DNA from: Streptomyces scopuliridis RB72
GTDB taxonomy: Bacteria; Actinomycetota; Actinomycetes; Streptomycetales; Streptomycetaceae
DNA length: 64,000 bases
Assembly: GCF_000718095.1 (NCBI RefSeq)
Contig: NZ_JOEI01000004.1
Coordinates: forward strand, 169,888-233,887
Direction of reading: 5' to 3'
Part shown: piece after piece, positions 42,005 to 50,691 of the stretch
Numbering within the stretch: the stretch's first letter is position 1
Layout: every line of letters starts with the position of its first letter
The notes under the pieces: model-generated
Told to the model about the DNA's origin: nothing
Seen by the model: only the letters and a program-made list of their open reading frames with translations
Database searches by the model: none
Made by a program: the position numbers and the translations under genes

Positions 42005-44128
42005 TTGTCCACTACTGTCAAGACCCACGACACTATGAACTCCGTCGCAGCCGCGGTCCCCTCGGCCGAGGGCCTCCAGCCGTTCCTGCACGACGCCTGT
42101 GTGACGCTGTACGCGCCGAGCTTCGCGATATCCCACGCGGACGGACAGATCGACGGCGGCGCCGAAGGCTTCTACCACGCCGACAGCAGAGCGCTGGCCC
42201 GGCTGACGGTCGAGGCCGACGGGATCGCGATCGCGCCGGTACGCGGAGCCCTTGACGGTGCGGACCGGGCGGCCTTCCGCGGAGTGCTGCGCGGCCTCGG
42301 CGAGGAGACCCCGGACCCGGCGGTCACCCTGCACCGCAGGCGGCGCGTCACCCCCGGGCGGCTGGAGGAGACCCTCGAAGTCTCCAACGCGGGACGGCAG
42401 AACGTCTCCGTCCGGCTGATCGTCACCGCCGCCACCGACCTCGCCGCGATGGAGCGCGTCAAGTCCGGGCACACGCAGAGCCCGGTCCCCGCGACCGCCA
42501 CCGCGGACGGACTCGACTGGTCGAAGGAGGCGTTCGCCGTACGCCTCACCTCCACCCCGGCGCCCGCCGCCGTCGACCCGGCGTCCGGGCGGCTGGAGTA
42601 CGACATCGAGCTGGCGCCCGGAGCGGTCTGGACCGCCGTACTGCACTGTGACGCCGCGCACGAGGACGGCGACCAGTTCCCCGCCCCGGCGGCGGACAGC
42701 GTGCCCTGGCGCACGCCGGTGCTGCGCAGCGCCGACCGGCGCTTCGACCACTGGATCAGCCAGTCGGCCGCCGACCTCGACCGGCTCCGCCTGACCGACT
42801 CCGAGGAGCCCGCCGACCAGTTCCTGGCCGCCGGAGCCCCCTGGTTCCTGACTCTCTTCGGCCGCGACTCCCTGTGGGCGGCCCGGATGCTGCTGCCGCT
42901 GGGCACCGAACTCGCCGCCGGTACGCTGCGTACGCTCGCGCGCCGCCAGGGCGTGAAGTCCGACCCGGACACCGAGGAGCAGCCCGGCAAGATCCTGCAC
43001 GAAGTGCGCCGTGGCACCCAGGACTTCCACGACAACTTCTCGCTGCCGCCGTCCTACTACGGCACGGTCGACGCCACCCCGCTGTGGATCACGCTGCTGC
43101 ACGACTCCTGGCGCTGGGGGCTCGCCCCCGACCAGGTCGAACAGCTGCTGCCGCACGCCGAGTCCGCCCTCGCCTGGATGCGTGACCACGGCGACGCCGG
43201 CGGCGACGGCTTCCTGAAGTACATCGACCACACCGGACGCGGTCTGGCCAACCAGGGCTGGAAGGACTCCGGCGACTCCATCCGGCACCGCGACGGACGC
43301 CTCGCCACCTCTCCGATCGCGCTGTGCGAGGTCCAGGCGTACGCGTACGAGGCGGCCCGCGGCGGCGCCGCGCTGCTGCGCGCCTTCGGCCGGCCCGGCG
43401 CCGACGAGTGGGAGGAGTGGGCCGAGCGGCTCTCCGACCGGTTCCGCAGCCACTTCTGGGTGGAGGACGAGCGGGGCGCCTACCCGGCCGTCGCCCTCGA
43501 CCGGGACCAGCGGCCGGTGGACTCGGCCACCTCGGGCTTCGGTCATCTGCTGGGTACGGGCCTGCTCAACCACGAGGAGAGCGCTCTGCTGGCCGCCCGG
43601 CTCAGCGCGCCCGACCTCGACTCGGGCCATGGGCTGCGCACCCTGAGCAGCGACTCCGTGGGCTACAACCCGTACGGCTACCACATCGGTTCCATCTGGC
43701 CGCACGACACCGCGATCGCGGTGCACGGGCTGACCAGGGCCGGGTTCCCGGACGCCGCGGCTGGGCTCTCCGCGGGGCTGCTGACCGCCTCCGCGGGCTT
43801 CGACGCCCGGCTGCCCGAGCTGTTCGCCGGCCATGGCTCGGCGACCGATTCGGTGCCCTCGCCGTACCCGGCGTCCTGCCGGCCGCAGGCCTGGGCCGCC
43901 GCCTCGTCCGTGATGGTCCTCCAGTCCGCGCTGGGGCTCTCGGCCGACGTCCCCGGCGGCACCCTGACCGTCGCGCCCGCGTTCGCCGAGGCGTACCGGC
44001 CGCTGAAGGTGGAGGGTCTCGATGTCGCCGGCGGGCGCCTGGACATCACCGTGGCCGCCGACGGCACGGCGCACATCGAGGCGCCGGCGGGCCTGGAGGT
44101 GAAGAGGGAGTCCGTGACGCCCCGTTGA
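42005..44128 (+). CDS. Glycogen-debranching-type (MGH1) glycosidase
   Basis: A 707-residue protein. TTG 42005 is chosen because GAGAGG lies 10 bases upstream; ATG 42035 is the alternative. The N-terminal 230 residues match the debranching-enzyme N-terminal beta domain (FYHADSRALARLTVEAD...VTLHRRRRVTPGRLEETLEVSN). The C-terminal (alpha/alpha)6 barrel includes WFLTLFGRDSLWAARMLLPLG, HEVRRGTQDFHDNFSLPPSYYGTVDATPLWI, NQGWKDSGDSIRHRDG and YNPYGYHIGSIWPHDTAI, with acidic residues typical of amylo-alpha-1,6-glucosidase/trehalase-fold enzymes. No signal peptide, so it hydrolyses sugar brought in by the divergent importer. Confidence 0.88.
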   Translation: MSTTVKTHDTMNSVAAAVPSAEGLQPFLHDACVTLYAPSFAISHADGQIDGGAEGFYHADSRALARLTVEADGIAIAPVRGALDGADRAAFRGVLRGLGEETPDPAVTLHRRRRVTPGRLEETLEVSNAGRQNVSVRLIVTAATDLAAMERVKSGHTQSPVPATATADGLDWSKEAFAVRLTSTPAPAAVDPASGRLEYDIELAPGAVWTAVLHCDAAHEDGDQFPAPAADSVPWRTPVLRSADRRFDHWISQSAADLDRLRLTDSEEPADQFLAAGAPWFLTLFGRDSLWAARMLLPLGTELAAGTLRTLARRQGVKSDPDTEEQPGKILHEVRRGTQDFHDNFSLPPSYYGTVDATPLWITLLHDSWRWGLAPDQVEQLLPHAESALAWMRDHGDAGGDGFLKYIDHTGRGLANQGWKDSGDSIRHRDGRLATSPIALCEVQAYAYEAARGGAALLRAFGRPGADEWEEWAERLSDRFRSHFWVEDERGAYPAVALDRDQRPVDSATSGFGHLLGTGLLNHEESALLAARLSAPDLDSGHGLRTLSSDSVGYNPYGYHIGSIWPHDTAIAVHGLTRAGFPDAAAGLSAGLLTASAGFDARLPELFAGHGSATDSVPSPYPASCRPQAWAAASSVMVLQSALGLSADVPGGTLTVAPAFAEAYRPLKVEGLDVAGGRLDITVAADGTAHIEAPAGLEVKRESVTPR

Positions 44129-44367
44129 GGTCATGGGAGCGCGGTGTGAGGATGGGGCCCCGACGAGACGGACTCACCCGTCTCGGGGGACGGGGTCCCG
44201 TCGGCGGCTCCGGTGGCTCCGGTGGCGCTTCCGTGGTTCTTCGGCGGCGGTTTCCGGTCACGGCCGGCGAAGTCGGTCCTCTGCCGGGCCGTGTCGCTGT
44301 TGGGCCGAACGGGTGAGGCGCGGGAGGATGGCCGGATGCAGACACAGTGCACGGGCGGGGTGGTCCG

Positions 44368-44772
44368 ATGAGCCGCTACGGCAGGTACGACGGATACGAC
44401 GCCACCGATGAGCAGTGGGAGGGCCTGGCCCAGGTCGTTCCGCTGCGCGGCCGCAACGAATGGCCCTCGCGGGTCGATCACCGCACCGTCCCCGAGGACT
44501 TCACGGCGGAGAACCGGCGCTTCATCGTGCTGCGCGTGCAGGTGTTCGCGGACGCGCGGGAGGTCGCCGACCATCTGATCGCGCGGATTCCGGTGCTGCT
44601 GGATCTGACCGGCGCGGAGCCCGATGTGGCCAAACGCATCCTGGACTTCAGCAGCGGGGTCGTCTTCGGGCTCGGCAGCGGGATGCACCGCGTCGACAAG
44701 AACGTCTTCCTGCTGGCCCCGATCGGCACGGAGGTCGAGGGGATCGCGGCGGACGCCGTCCCCCGATCGTAG
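44368..44772 (+). CDS. SepF-like cell division protein
   Basis: A 134-residue protein started at ATG 44368 behind GGGGTGG. The N-terminal helix is short and charged, followed by the SepF core (RRFIVLRVQVFADAREVADHLIARIPVLLDLTGAEPDVAKRILDFSSGVVFGLGSGMHRVDKNVFLLAP). That core polymerises and tethers FtsZ to the membrane. It stands apart from any division cluster, so it is probably one of the extra SepF paralogues of Streptomyces. The N-terminal membrane-binding amphipathic helix is not obvious. Confidence 0.88.
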   Translation: MSRYGRYDGYDATDEQWEGLAQVVPLRGRNEWPSRVDHRTVPEDFTAENRRFIVLRVQVFADAREVADHLIARIPVLLDLTGAEPDVAKRILDFSSGVVFGLGSGMHRVDKNVFLLAPIGTEVEGIAADAVPRS

Positions 44773-44827
44773 GAAGGTGGCCGAGGCGTAACGGTTCGGC
44801 AGCTTTTGGGCCGCATACGGTCCGGCC

Positions 44828-45973
44828 ATGGAAGCAACCCGCGCGCGTCCCACCATCACCGAACTGCGGCTCTCCGCCTTCACCTCGCACCGCGGAGCGG
44901 CTTTTCCCCTGGGCCCCATGACGCTGTTCACCGGAGCGAGCGGCAGCGGGAAGTCCACGGCGCTGCGGGCCTACGAGTCGCTCGCCAGGCTCGGCGCGGG
45001 CGCACCCCTCGCCGATGTCTTCCCGGATCCGGTCGCCTGCGTGCCCGAACGGGCCGCGCCCGACGCCCAGGGGCGGCGCGGCTTCCGGATCGGCTGCACC
45101 GTCGACGGCCCGGTCGGTCCCGTACAGCTCGACCTCGCCGTCCAGGCCGAGCCCGAACTCCGCATCGTCGGCGAACGGCTGACCGGCCGCGGGCAGACCC
45201 TGCTCACCACGGCGCTGCGCGACCCGGGGCGGCCCACCGTCCAGGCGGCCTGGCACACGGCAGGCGCCGTGCCGGTGACCCGGGCCCCGCTGCCCGACGA
45301 CCGGCTGGGTACGGCGCTGCTCCCGCTGCGGGTGGGGGGCCGTACGGAGGGCGAGTCGCTGGTGCTCGCCGCCGCCGAACAGACCGTGCTGGCCCTGCGG
45401 TCCGTCTTCGTCTGCGACCCGCAGCCCCAGCTCATGCGGCATCCGGTGGCCGCCGGACAGGGGCGGCTGCGCCGGGGCTGCGAGAATCTGGCCGCGGTGC
45501 TCGACCGGACGCTGGACCGCTCGCACGACGGCTGTGCCCGCCGGCGGGCCCGGCTGGCCGCGGCGGCGCGGGCCGGATGCGCGGGGCCGGTGACCGAACT
45601 CGCCGTCGAGCAGCTCGCCGACGGTACGGTACGCGCGCTGCTCGCCCGGGACACCTCGGGCGCCAGGGCGGCCACCCCGGTGAGCCGGCTCGGCGAGGGC
45701 GAGCTGAGGTATCTGGCGCTCGCGCTCGTGCTGCTCACCGGTCCTGGCGTACTGGCCGTGGACCAGGCCCCCGAAGTGCCCCCCGCGCTGCGGTCGCTCA
45801 CCGTCCTCGCGGACGGATTCGACCGCAGCCTGGACCGGCGGCAGGCGCGCGAACTGCTCTCGCTGGCGTCGGCGGTCTGCGCGGAGGGGAGGATCGGGCT
45901 GGTCGGGGCGGTCGGGGACGCCTCCTGCGCGCGGGGGGCCGCCGGGGTGACGGTGGTAGACCTGGACCCGTGA
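44828..45973 (+). CDS. AAA-family ATPase, RecF/SMC-like
   Basis: A 381-residue ATPase. Walker A is LFTGASGSGKSTALRAY at about residue 38, and a signature-like segment (SRLGEGELRYLALALVLL) precedes the Walker B-like GVLAVDQAPEVPPAL. The span between the two halves is short, without a long coiled coil, so this is a small ABC/RecF-type ATPase. It overlaps the next gene (GTGA), which encodes a nucleotide pyrophosphohydrolase, implying a shared process such as nucleotide-pool or DNA surveillance. That is inference. Confidence 0.78.
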   Translation: MEATRARPTITELRLSAFTSHRGAAFPLGPMTLFTGASGSGKSTALRAYESLARLGAGAPLADVFPDPVACVPERAAPDAQGRRGFRIGCTVDGPVGPVQLDLAVQAEPELRIVGERLTGRGQTLLTTALRDPGRPTVQAAWHTAGAVPVTRAPLPDDRLGTALLPLRVGGRTEGESLVLAAAEQTVLALRSVFVCDPQPQLMRHPVAAGQGRLRRGCENLAAVLDRTLDRSHDGCARRRARLAAAARAGCAGPVTELAVEQLADGTVRALLARDTSGARAATPVSRLGEGELRYLALALVLLTGPGVLAVDQAPEVPPALRSLTVLADGFDRSLDRRQARELLSLASAVCAEGRIGLVGAVGDASCARGAAGVTVVDLDP

Positions 45974-46320
45974 CGGAACTCGATGTAGCGGGAATGCAGC
46001 GCAGACTGGCCCGGTTCGCGGCGGCGCGCGACTGGGAGCAGTACCACACCCCCAAGAATCTGGTGGCGGCGCTGAGCGTCGAGGCGTCGGAACTGCTGGA
46101 GATCTTCCAGTGGCTGACGCCCGAGCAGTCGGCGCGGGTGATGGAGGACCCGGAGTCGGCGCACAGGGTCTCGGACGAGGTCGCGGATGTGCTCGCCTAT
46201 CTGCTCCAGTTCTGCGAGGTGCTGGGCATCGACCCGCTCGCGGCGCTCGCCGCCAAGATGGACCGGAATGAGGTCCGCTACCCGCCCAAGCCCCCGGCGG
46301 ATGGCCGCGATTCGCCCTGA
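45970..46320 (+). CDS. MazG-like nucleotide pyrophosphohydrolase
   Basis: A 116-residue all-alpha NTP-PPase with GTG overlapping the ATPase stop. The catalytic metal motif is AALSVEASELLEIFQW (ExxE) and DEVADVLAYLLQFCEVLGID (ExxD), as in RS21-C6/dCTPase-type enzymes that hydrolyse (modified) nucleoside triphosphates to monophosphate and pyrophosphate. The C-terminal KMDRNEVRYP also fits the family. It is coupled to the AAA ATPase. Confidence 0.88.
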   Translation: MTELDVAGMQRRLARFAAARDWEQYHTPKNLVAALSVEASELLEIFQWLTPEQSARVMEDPESAHRVSDEVADVLAYLLQFCEVLGIDPLAALAAKMDRNEVRYPPKPPADGRDSP

Positions 46321-46464
46321 TCGTCACTCTACGGAGTGGGCAAGTTATGCACAACGAGCCTGCTGTCCAGAGATTTCCGCATTGCTCTGGCCTTTCCGTC
46401 GCCAATCCCTCACTCTGGGTAGTGGAGTGCGTGGGCAGGATTGTCGTACGAACGGGGGCTGCGG

Positions 46465-47169
46465 ATGGATGCGGAACGGCTCATCGGAGTGAGCCGGCAT
46501 GCCCTGGCCGGGAGCACGGACGAGTGGGATGTCATCGCGGAGGCCTGGCAGGCGCAGAGCCTCGCCCGAGCGATCGGCGTCCAGTTGGCGTTGAACGGAC
46601 CGAAGGAGCTGAAGAGCGACGCGCGGGAGCTGGCCGAGGGGGGCGGGCGCGACTGCGGACCACCGTACGGACCGCCCGACGGGCTGTCGGGGTTACCGGA
46701 CCGTCCGGGGCCGCGCATCGGCCGGATACGGGCGGGACAGCTTTCCGGGGTGGCCGACATCCGGGCGGCCCTGACCGGGCTCGGCGCGCTGCTGGGCGAG
46801 GTCGGGATCGCGCTGGTGGCGGTGGCGTGTGCCACGGACGAGGAGGGGATGTACTGGCAGTGCATCGACGCGATCGACGCGGTGGACGAGGCTGGCGACC
46901 GGGTAGGCGTGATGCTGCGCCGGCTCGTGGCGCGGGACCGTGAGCGGGAGCGGGAGTGGGCGCGCCAGCGCGAGGAGCGGCAGCTGGGGCTGGAGTGGCA
47001 GCGGCAGCGGGAGCGGGAGAGCAGGATCGGCCGGGACGGCAAGGGGGAGCCTTGCCCGAAGGTGCAGGATGGAGGGCATGGATCTTCGAATCTTCACCGA
47101 GCCCCAGCAAGGGGCGAGCTACGAGACACTGCTGACCGTGGCCAAGGCCTCCGAGGACCTGGGGTTTGA
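46465..47169 (+). CDS. Hypothetical protein, DUF6099-like
   Basis: A 234-residue protein beginning MDAERLIGVSRHALAG, with GGGGG upstream of the ATG. The N-terminal 140 residues are mostly helical and resemble a Streptomyces family (DUF6099) of unknown function. Residues 150-200 form a highly charged Arg/Glu helix (DREREREWARQREERQ...) encoded by a repeated CGGGAG-type tract. Its last 92 bp overlap the start of the downstream oxidoreductase in a different frame. The repetitive region makes a frameshifted or extended C-terminus plausible. Confidence 0.55.
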   Translation: MDAERLIGVSRHALAGSTDEWDVIAEAWQAQSLARAIGVQLALNGPKELKSDARELAEGGGRDCGPPYGPPDGLSGLPDRPGPRIGRIRAGQLSGVADIRAALTGLGALLGEVGIALVAVACATDEEGMYWQCIDAIDAVDEAGDRVGVMLRRLVARDREREREWARQREERQLGLEWQRQRERESRIGRDGKGEPCPKVQDGGHGSSNLHRAPARGELRDTADRGQGLRGPGV

Positions 47170-48001
47170 CGCATTTTTCCGCTCTGACCATTATCTGAAG
47201 ATGGGGTCCGCCGACGGGCTCCCCGGGCCGACGGACGCCTGGATCACCCTGGCCGGGCTGGCCAGGGAGACCAAGCGGATCCGCCTCGGCACGCTGATGA
47301 CGGCCGGTACGTTCCGGCTGCCGGGCGTGCTGGCCATCCAGGTCGCCCAGGTGGACCAGATGTCCGGCGGCCGGGTCGAACTGGGCCTGGGCGCGGGCTG
47401 GTTCGAGGAGGAGCACAAGGCGTACGGGATCCCGTTCCCCAAGGAGAAGTTCGCCCGGCTGGAAGAGCAGCTGGCGATCGTCACCGGCCTCTGGGCGACG
47501 GAGACCGGCCGGACCTTCTCCTATGACGGCACGCACTACCAGCTGACCGACTCACCCGCGCTGCCCAAGCCCGCGCAGAGCAAGGTGCCGATCCTGATCG
47601 GCGGGCACGGCGCGAAGCGCACACCGCGGCTGACCGCCCAGTACGCGGACGAGTTCAATCTTCCGTTCGCCTCCATCGAGGACACCGAGCGGCAGTTCGG
47701 CCGGGTGCGGGCCGCCGCCGAGGCCGTGGGGCGCAAGGCGGACGATCTTGTGTACTCGAACGCGCTGATCGTGTGTGTCGGCAAGGACGACGCGGAGGTG
47801 GCCCGCCGGGCCGCCTCCATCGGACGGGAGGTGGCGGAGCTGAAGGTCAACGGGCTCGCGGGCTCGCCCGCCGAGGTGGTCGACAAGATCGGCCGCTATG
47901 GCGCCGTCGGCGCGTCGCGGATCTATCTCCAGGTGATGGATCTGGACGATCTCGACCATCTGGAGCTGATCTCCTCGCAGGTCCAGTCCCAGCTGAGCTA
48001 G
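47078..48001 (+). CDS. LLM-class F420-dependent oxidoreductase
   Basis: A 307-residue luciferase-like TIM barrel. ATG 47078 has GGAGGG immediately upstream and begins MDLRIFTEPQQGASYETLL. Family features: FFRSDHYLKM, LAGLARETKRIRLGTLMT, MSGGRVELGLGAGWFEEEHKAYGIPFP and PILIGGHGAKRTPRLTAQYADEFN. Such enzymes use cofactor F420 (or FMN) to reduce diverse substrates; the substrate is unknown. It overlaps the preceding gene by 92 bp. Confidence 0.88.
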   Translation: MDLRIFTEPQQGASYETLLTVAKASEDLGFDAFFRSDHYLKMGSADGLPGPTDAWITLAGLARETKRIRLGTLMTAGTFRLPGVLAIQVAQVDQMSGGRVELGLGAGWFEEEHKAYGIPFPKEKFARLEEQLAIVTGLWATETGRTFSYDGTHYQLTDSPALPKPAQSKVPILIGGHGAKRTPRLTAQYADEFNLPFASIEDTERQFGRVRAAAEAVGRKADDLVYSNALIVCVGKDDAEVARRAASIGREVAELKVNGLAGSPAEVVDKIGRYGAVGASRIYLQVMDLDDLDHLELISSQVQSQLS

Positions 48002-48118
48002 TGCCTCTCCCGGCCATGTCTGCCCGGTCGCGGCACTAGTGGGGCCGGCTGAGCCGGCGGGGCCGGCTGGGCCGGGCCCGGGGGGCTTGTCCCTGCCGTA
48101 CCGCGTACTGGAGCGATC

Positions 48119-49021
48119 GTGAAACCCACCCGCACACTCGCCACCGCCCTCGCCCGGGGGACCGTTGTCCTGGACGGCGGGCTCTCCAACCAGCTCGCCG
48201 CGCAGGGCTGCGATCTGTCCGACGCCCTCTGGTCGGCGCGGCTTCTCGTCGACAGCCCGGAGCAGATCGAGGCGGCCCACGCGGCGTATGTCCGGGCGGG
48301 CGCACGGGTGTTGATCACCTCCAGCTATCAGGCGACGTACGAGGGTCTCGCGCGGCGCGGGGTGTCGCGCGACACGGCGAGCGCGCTGCTGGTCCGCAGT
48401 GTGGAGCTGGCGCGCCGGGCGGGCGCGGCGGAGCGGGACGAGGTGTGGGTGGCGGCCTCGGTCGGTCCGTACGGCGCGATGCTCGCGGACGGCAGTGAGT
48501 ACCGGGGCCGGTACGGACTGTCGGTAAGGGAGCTGGAGCGGTTCCACCGGCCGAGGATCGAGGCCCTCGCCTCGGCCGGTCCCGACGCGCTCGCGCTGGA
48601 GACCGTCCCCGACACCGACGAGGCGGAGGCGCTGCTGCGGGCCGCCGCCGGCTGCGGGGTGCCGGTCTGGCTCTCGTACTCCATCGAGGGCGAGCGCACC
48701 CGGGCCGGGCAGCCGCTCGCCGACGCCTTCGCCCTGGCGGCGGGCGAGGAGCAGGTGATCGCCGTGGGGATCAACTGCTGTGAGCCGGGGGACACGGACC
48801 GCGCGGTCGAGCTGGCCGCCTCGGTGACGGGCAAGCCGGTCGTCGTCTATCCGAACAGCGGGGAGGGCTGGGACGCGGGGGCGCGGAACTGGCGCGGGGA
48901 CGCCACGTTCGATCCGTCCAGGGTGCGGTCCTGGCAGGCGGCGGGGGCGCGGCTCGTCGGGGGCTGCTGCCGGGTCGGACCGGAGCAGATCGCGGAACTG
49001 AGCGCGCTGACCGAGCGCTGA
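48119..49021 (+). CDS. mmuM: Homocysteine S-methyltransferase
   Basis: A 300-residue enzyme with GTG behind GGAG. The N-terminus VVLDGGLSNQLAAQGCDLSDALWSARLL and ITSSYQATYEGL match the S-methylmethionine/homocysteine methyltransferase family. The three zinc-ligand cysteines are in VGINCCEP and LVGGCCRVGP. It transfers a methyl group from S-methylmethionine (or SAM) to homocysteine, making methionine. It sits alone, ahead of the RNA-repair pair. Confidence 0.9.
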   Translation: MKPTRTLATALARGTVVLDGGLSNQLAAQGCDLSDALWSARLLVDSPEQIEAAHAAYVRAGARVLITSSYQATYEGLARRGVSRDTASALLVRSVELARRAGAAERDEVWVAASVGPYGAMLADGSEYRGRYGLSVRELERFHRPRIEALASAGPDALALETVPDTDEAEALLRAAAGCGVPVWLSYSIEGERTRAGQPLADAFALAAGEEQVIAVGINCCEPGDTDRAVELAASVTGKPVVVYPNSGEGWDAGARNWRGDATFDPSRVRSWQAAGARLVGGCCRVGPEQIAELSALTER

Positions 49022-49131
49022 CCGGGCGCTGAGCGGGCCGTGACGGCGCGCGGTGCCGATGGCCCCGGCGGGCGCGGAGTCATCGGGAAAACCCCTGGTC
49101 GTGGCGGATCCGGCGGGCAATACTCGTTCGG

Positions 49132-50691
49132 GTGTTCCTGACGATCAGTACGACCGGCACCCCGGAGCGTCCCGCGACCGACCTCGGATTCCTGCTGCAC
49201 AAGCATCCCGACCGGGCGCAGACCTTCTCCACGTCGCATGGCACCGCCCATGTGCTCTATCCCGAGGCGTCCACCGAACGCTGCACGGCGGCCCTGCTGC
49301 TGGAGATCGATCCGGTGGCGCTGGTGCGACGGAGCAAGGGGAAGGGCCGGGGCGGCGCCCCCGACGCGGCCCTCGCGCGGTATGTCAACGACCGCCCCTA
49401 CGCCGCGTCCTCGCTGCTCGCGGTCGCGCTGAGCACCGTCTTCAAGAGCGCCCTGCGCGGTGTGTGCGCCGCGCTCCCCGAGCGGGCCGCGAGCCCGCTG
49501 CCGCTGCGGATCGAGATACCGGCGGTGCCCGCGCGCGGCGGCGCCGAGCTGGTCCGGGCGCTCTTCGGACCGCTGGGCTGGGCCTCGGTACGGGCGGAGC
49601 CGGTGCCGCTGGACGAGCGCTTCCCGCAGTGGGGCGACTCACGCTATGTGCAACTCGTCCTGGAGGGCGAGCTGCGGCTCGCCGACGCGCTGCGCCAGCT
49701 CTACATCCTGCTGCCGGTGCTCGACGACGCCAAGCACTACTGGGTCGCGCCCGACGAGGTGGACAAGCTGCTGCGGGCGGGCGAGGGCTGGCTGGCCGAG
49801 CACCCCGAACAGAAGCTGATCACCAGCCGCTATCTGGCCCGTCGCTGGGGGCTGACCCGGCGGGCCATGGAGCGGCTTGAGCTGGTCAGGCTCGCCGAGG
49901 CCGACGACATCGAGGTCGAGGCGATCGACAACGCGGTCGAGGAGACCCCCGACGACACGGAAAGCGCCGAGAACGCCGAGAACGCCGAGAACGCCGAGAA
50001 CGCCGAGGGCGCCGAGGGCGCGGAAGGTGCCGAGGACGCGCGGCCGAAGGAGGTCTCCCTCGCCTCCCAGCGACGCGAGGCGATCCTCACCGCCCTGCGC
50101 GACGCGGGCGCGAGCTCGGTGCTCGACCTGGGCTGTGGCCAGGGCCAGTTGGTGCAGGCGCTGCTGAAGGACGCGCGCTTCCGGCGCGTCGTCGGCGTGG
50201 ACGTGTCCGTACGGGCGCTCACGATCGCCTCGCGACGGCTCAAGCTCGACCGGATGAGCGAGCGCCAGGCCGACCGCGTCACGCTCACGCAGGGCGCGCT
50301 CACGTACACCGACAAGCGGCTGAAGGGATACGACGCCGCCGTGCTGAGCGAGGTCATCGAGCATCTCGACCTGCCCCGGCTGCCCGCCCTGGAGTACGCG
50401 GTCTTCGGCTCGGCGCGCCCCGGGACCGTCGTCGTGACCACACCCAACGTCGAGTACAACGTGCGCTGGGAGACGCTTTCCGCCGGCCACGTACGCCACG
50501 GCGACCACCGCTTCGAGTGGACCCGCGCGGAGTTCCGCGGCTGGGCCGAGGAGGTGGGACGGCGCCATGGCTACGAGGTGACGTACCGGCCGGTCGGCCC
50601 CGACGACCCCGAGGTGGGCCCGCCCACGCAGATGGCCGTGTTCACCCTCACCGGCCCGCTGACCGCACAGAAGGAGGAGAAGGCCGCATGA
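49132..50691 (+). CDS. hen1: 3' terminal RNA ribose 2'-O-methyltransferase
   Basis: A 519-residue bacterial Hen1 starting at GTG 49132. Residues 1-270 are the N-terminal domain that interacts with Pnkp. A linker follows with four AEN and three AEG repeats (279-299). The C-terminal methyltransferase has SAM motif LDLGCGQG (331-338) and the Hen1-specific metal centre EVIEH (407-411) with H456 and H459 in GHVRHGDHR. It 2'-O-methylates the ribose at the broken RNA 3' end before ligation, which protects the repaired site from renewed cleavage. It is coupled to the Pnkp gene by ATGA. Confidence 0.94.
   Translation: MFLTISTTGTPERPATDLGFLLHKHPDRAQTFSTSHGTAHVLYPEASTERCTAALLLEIDPVALVRRSKGKGRGGAPDAALARYVNDRPYAASSLLAVALSTVFKSALRGVCAALPERAASPLPLRIEIPAVPARGGAELVRALFGPLGWASVRAEPVPLDERFPQWGDSRYVQLVLEGELRLADALRQLYILLPVLDDAKHYWVAPDEVDKLLRAGEGWLAEHPEQKLITSRYLARRWGLTRRAMERLELVRLAEADDIEVEAIDNAVEETPDDTESAENAENAENAENAEGAEGAEGAEDARPKEVSLASQRREAILTALRDAGASSVLDLGCGQGQLVQALLKDARFRRVVGVDVSVRALTIASRRLKLDRMSERQADRVTLTQGALTYTDKRLKGYDAAVLSEVIEHLDLPRLPALEYAVFGSARPGTVVVTTPNVEYNVRWETLSAGHVRHGDHRFEWTRAEFRGWAEEVGRRHGYEVTYRPVGPDDPEVGPPTQMAVFTLTGPLTAQKEEKAA

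Noticed and set aside
50034..50040. AEN/AEG repeats as a sign of sequencing error in hen1
   Set aside because: The repeats are in frame and the downstream methyltransferase motifs are intact.
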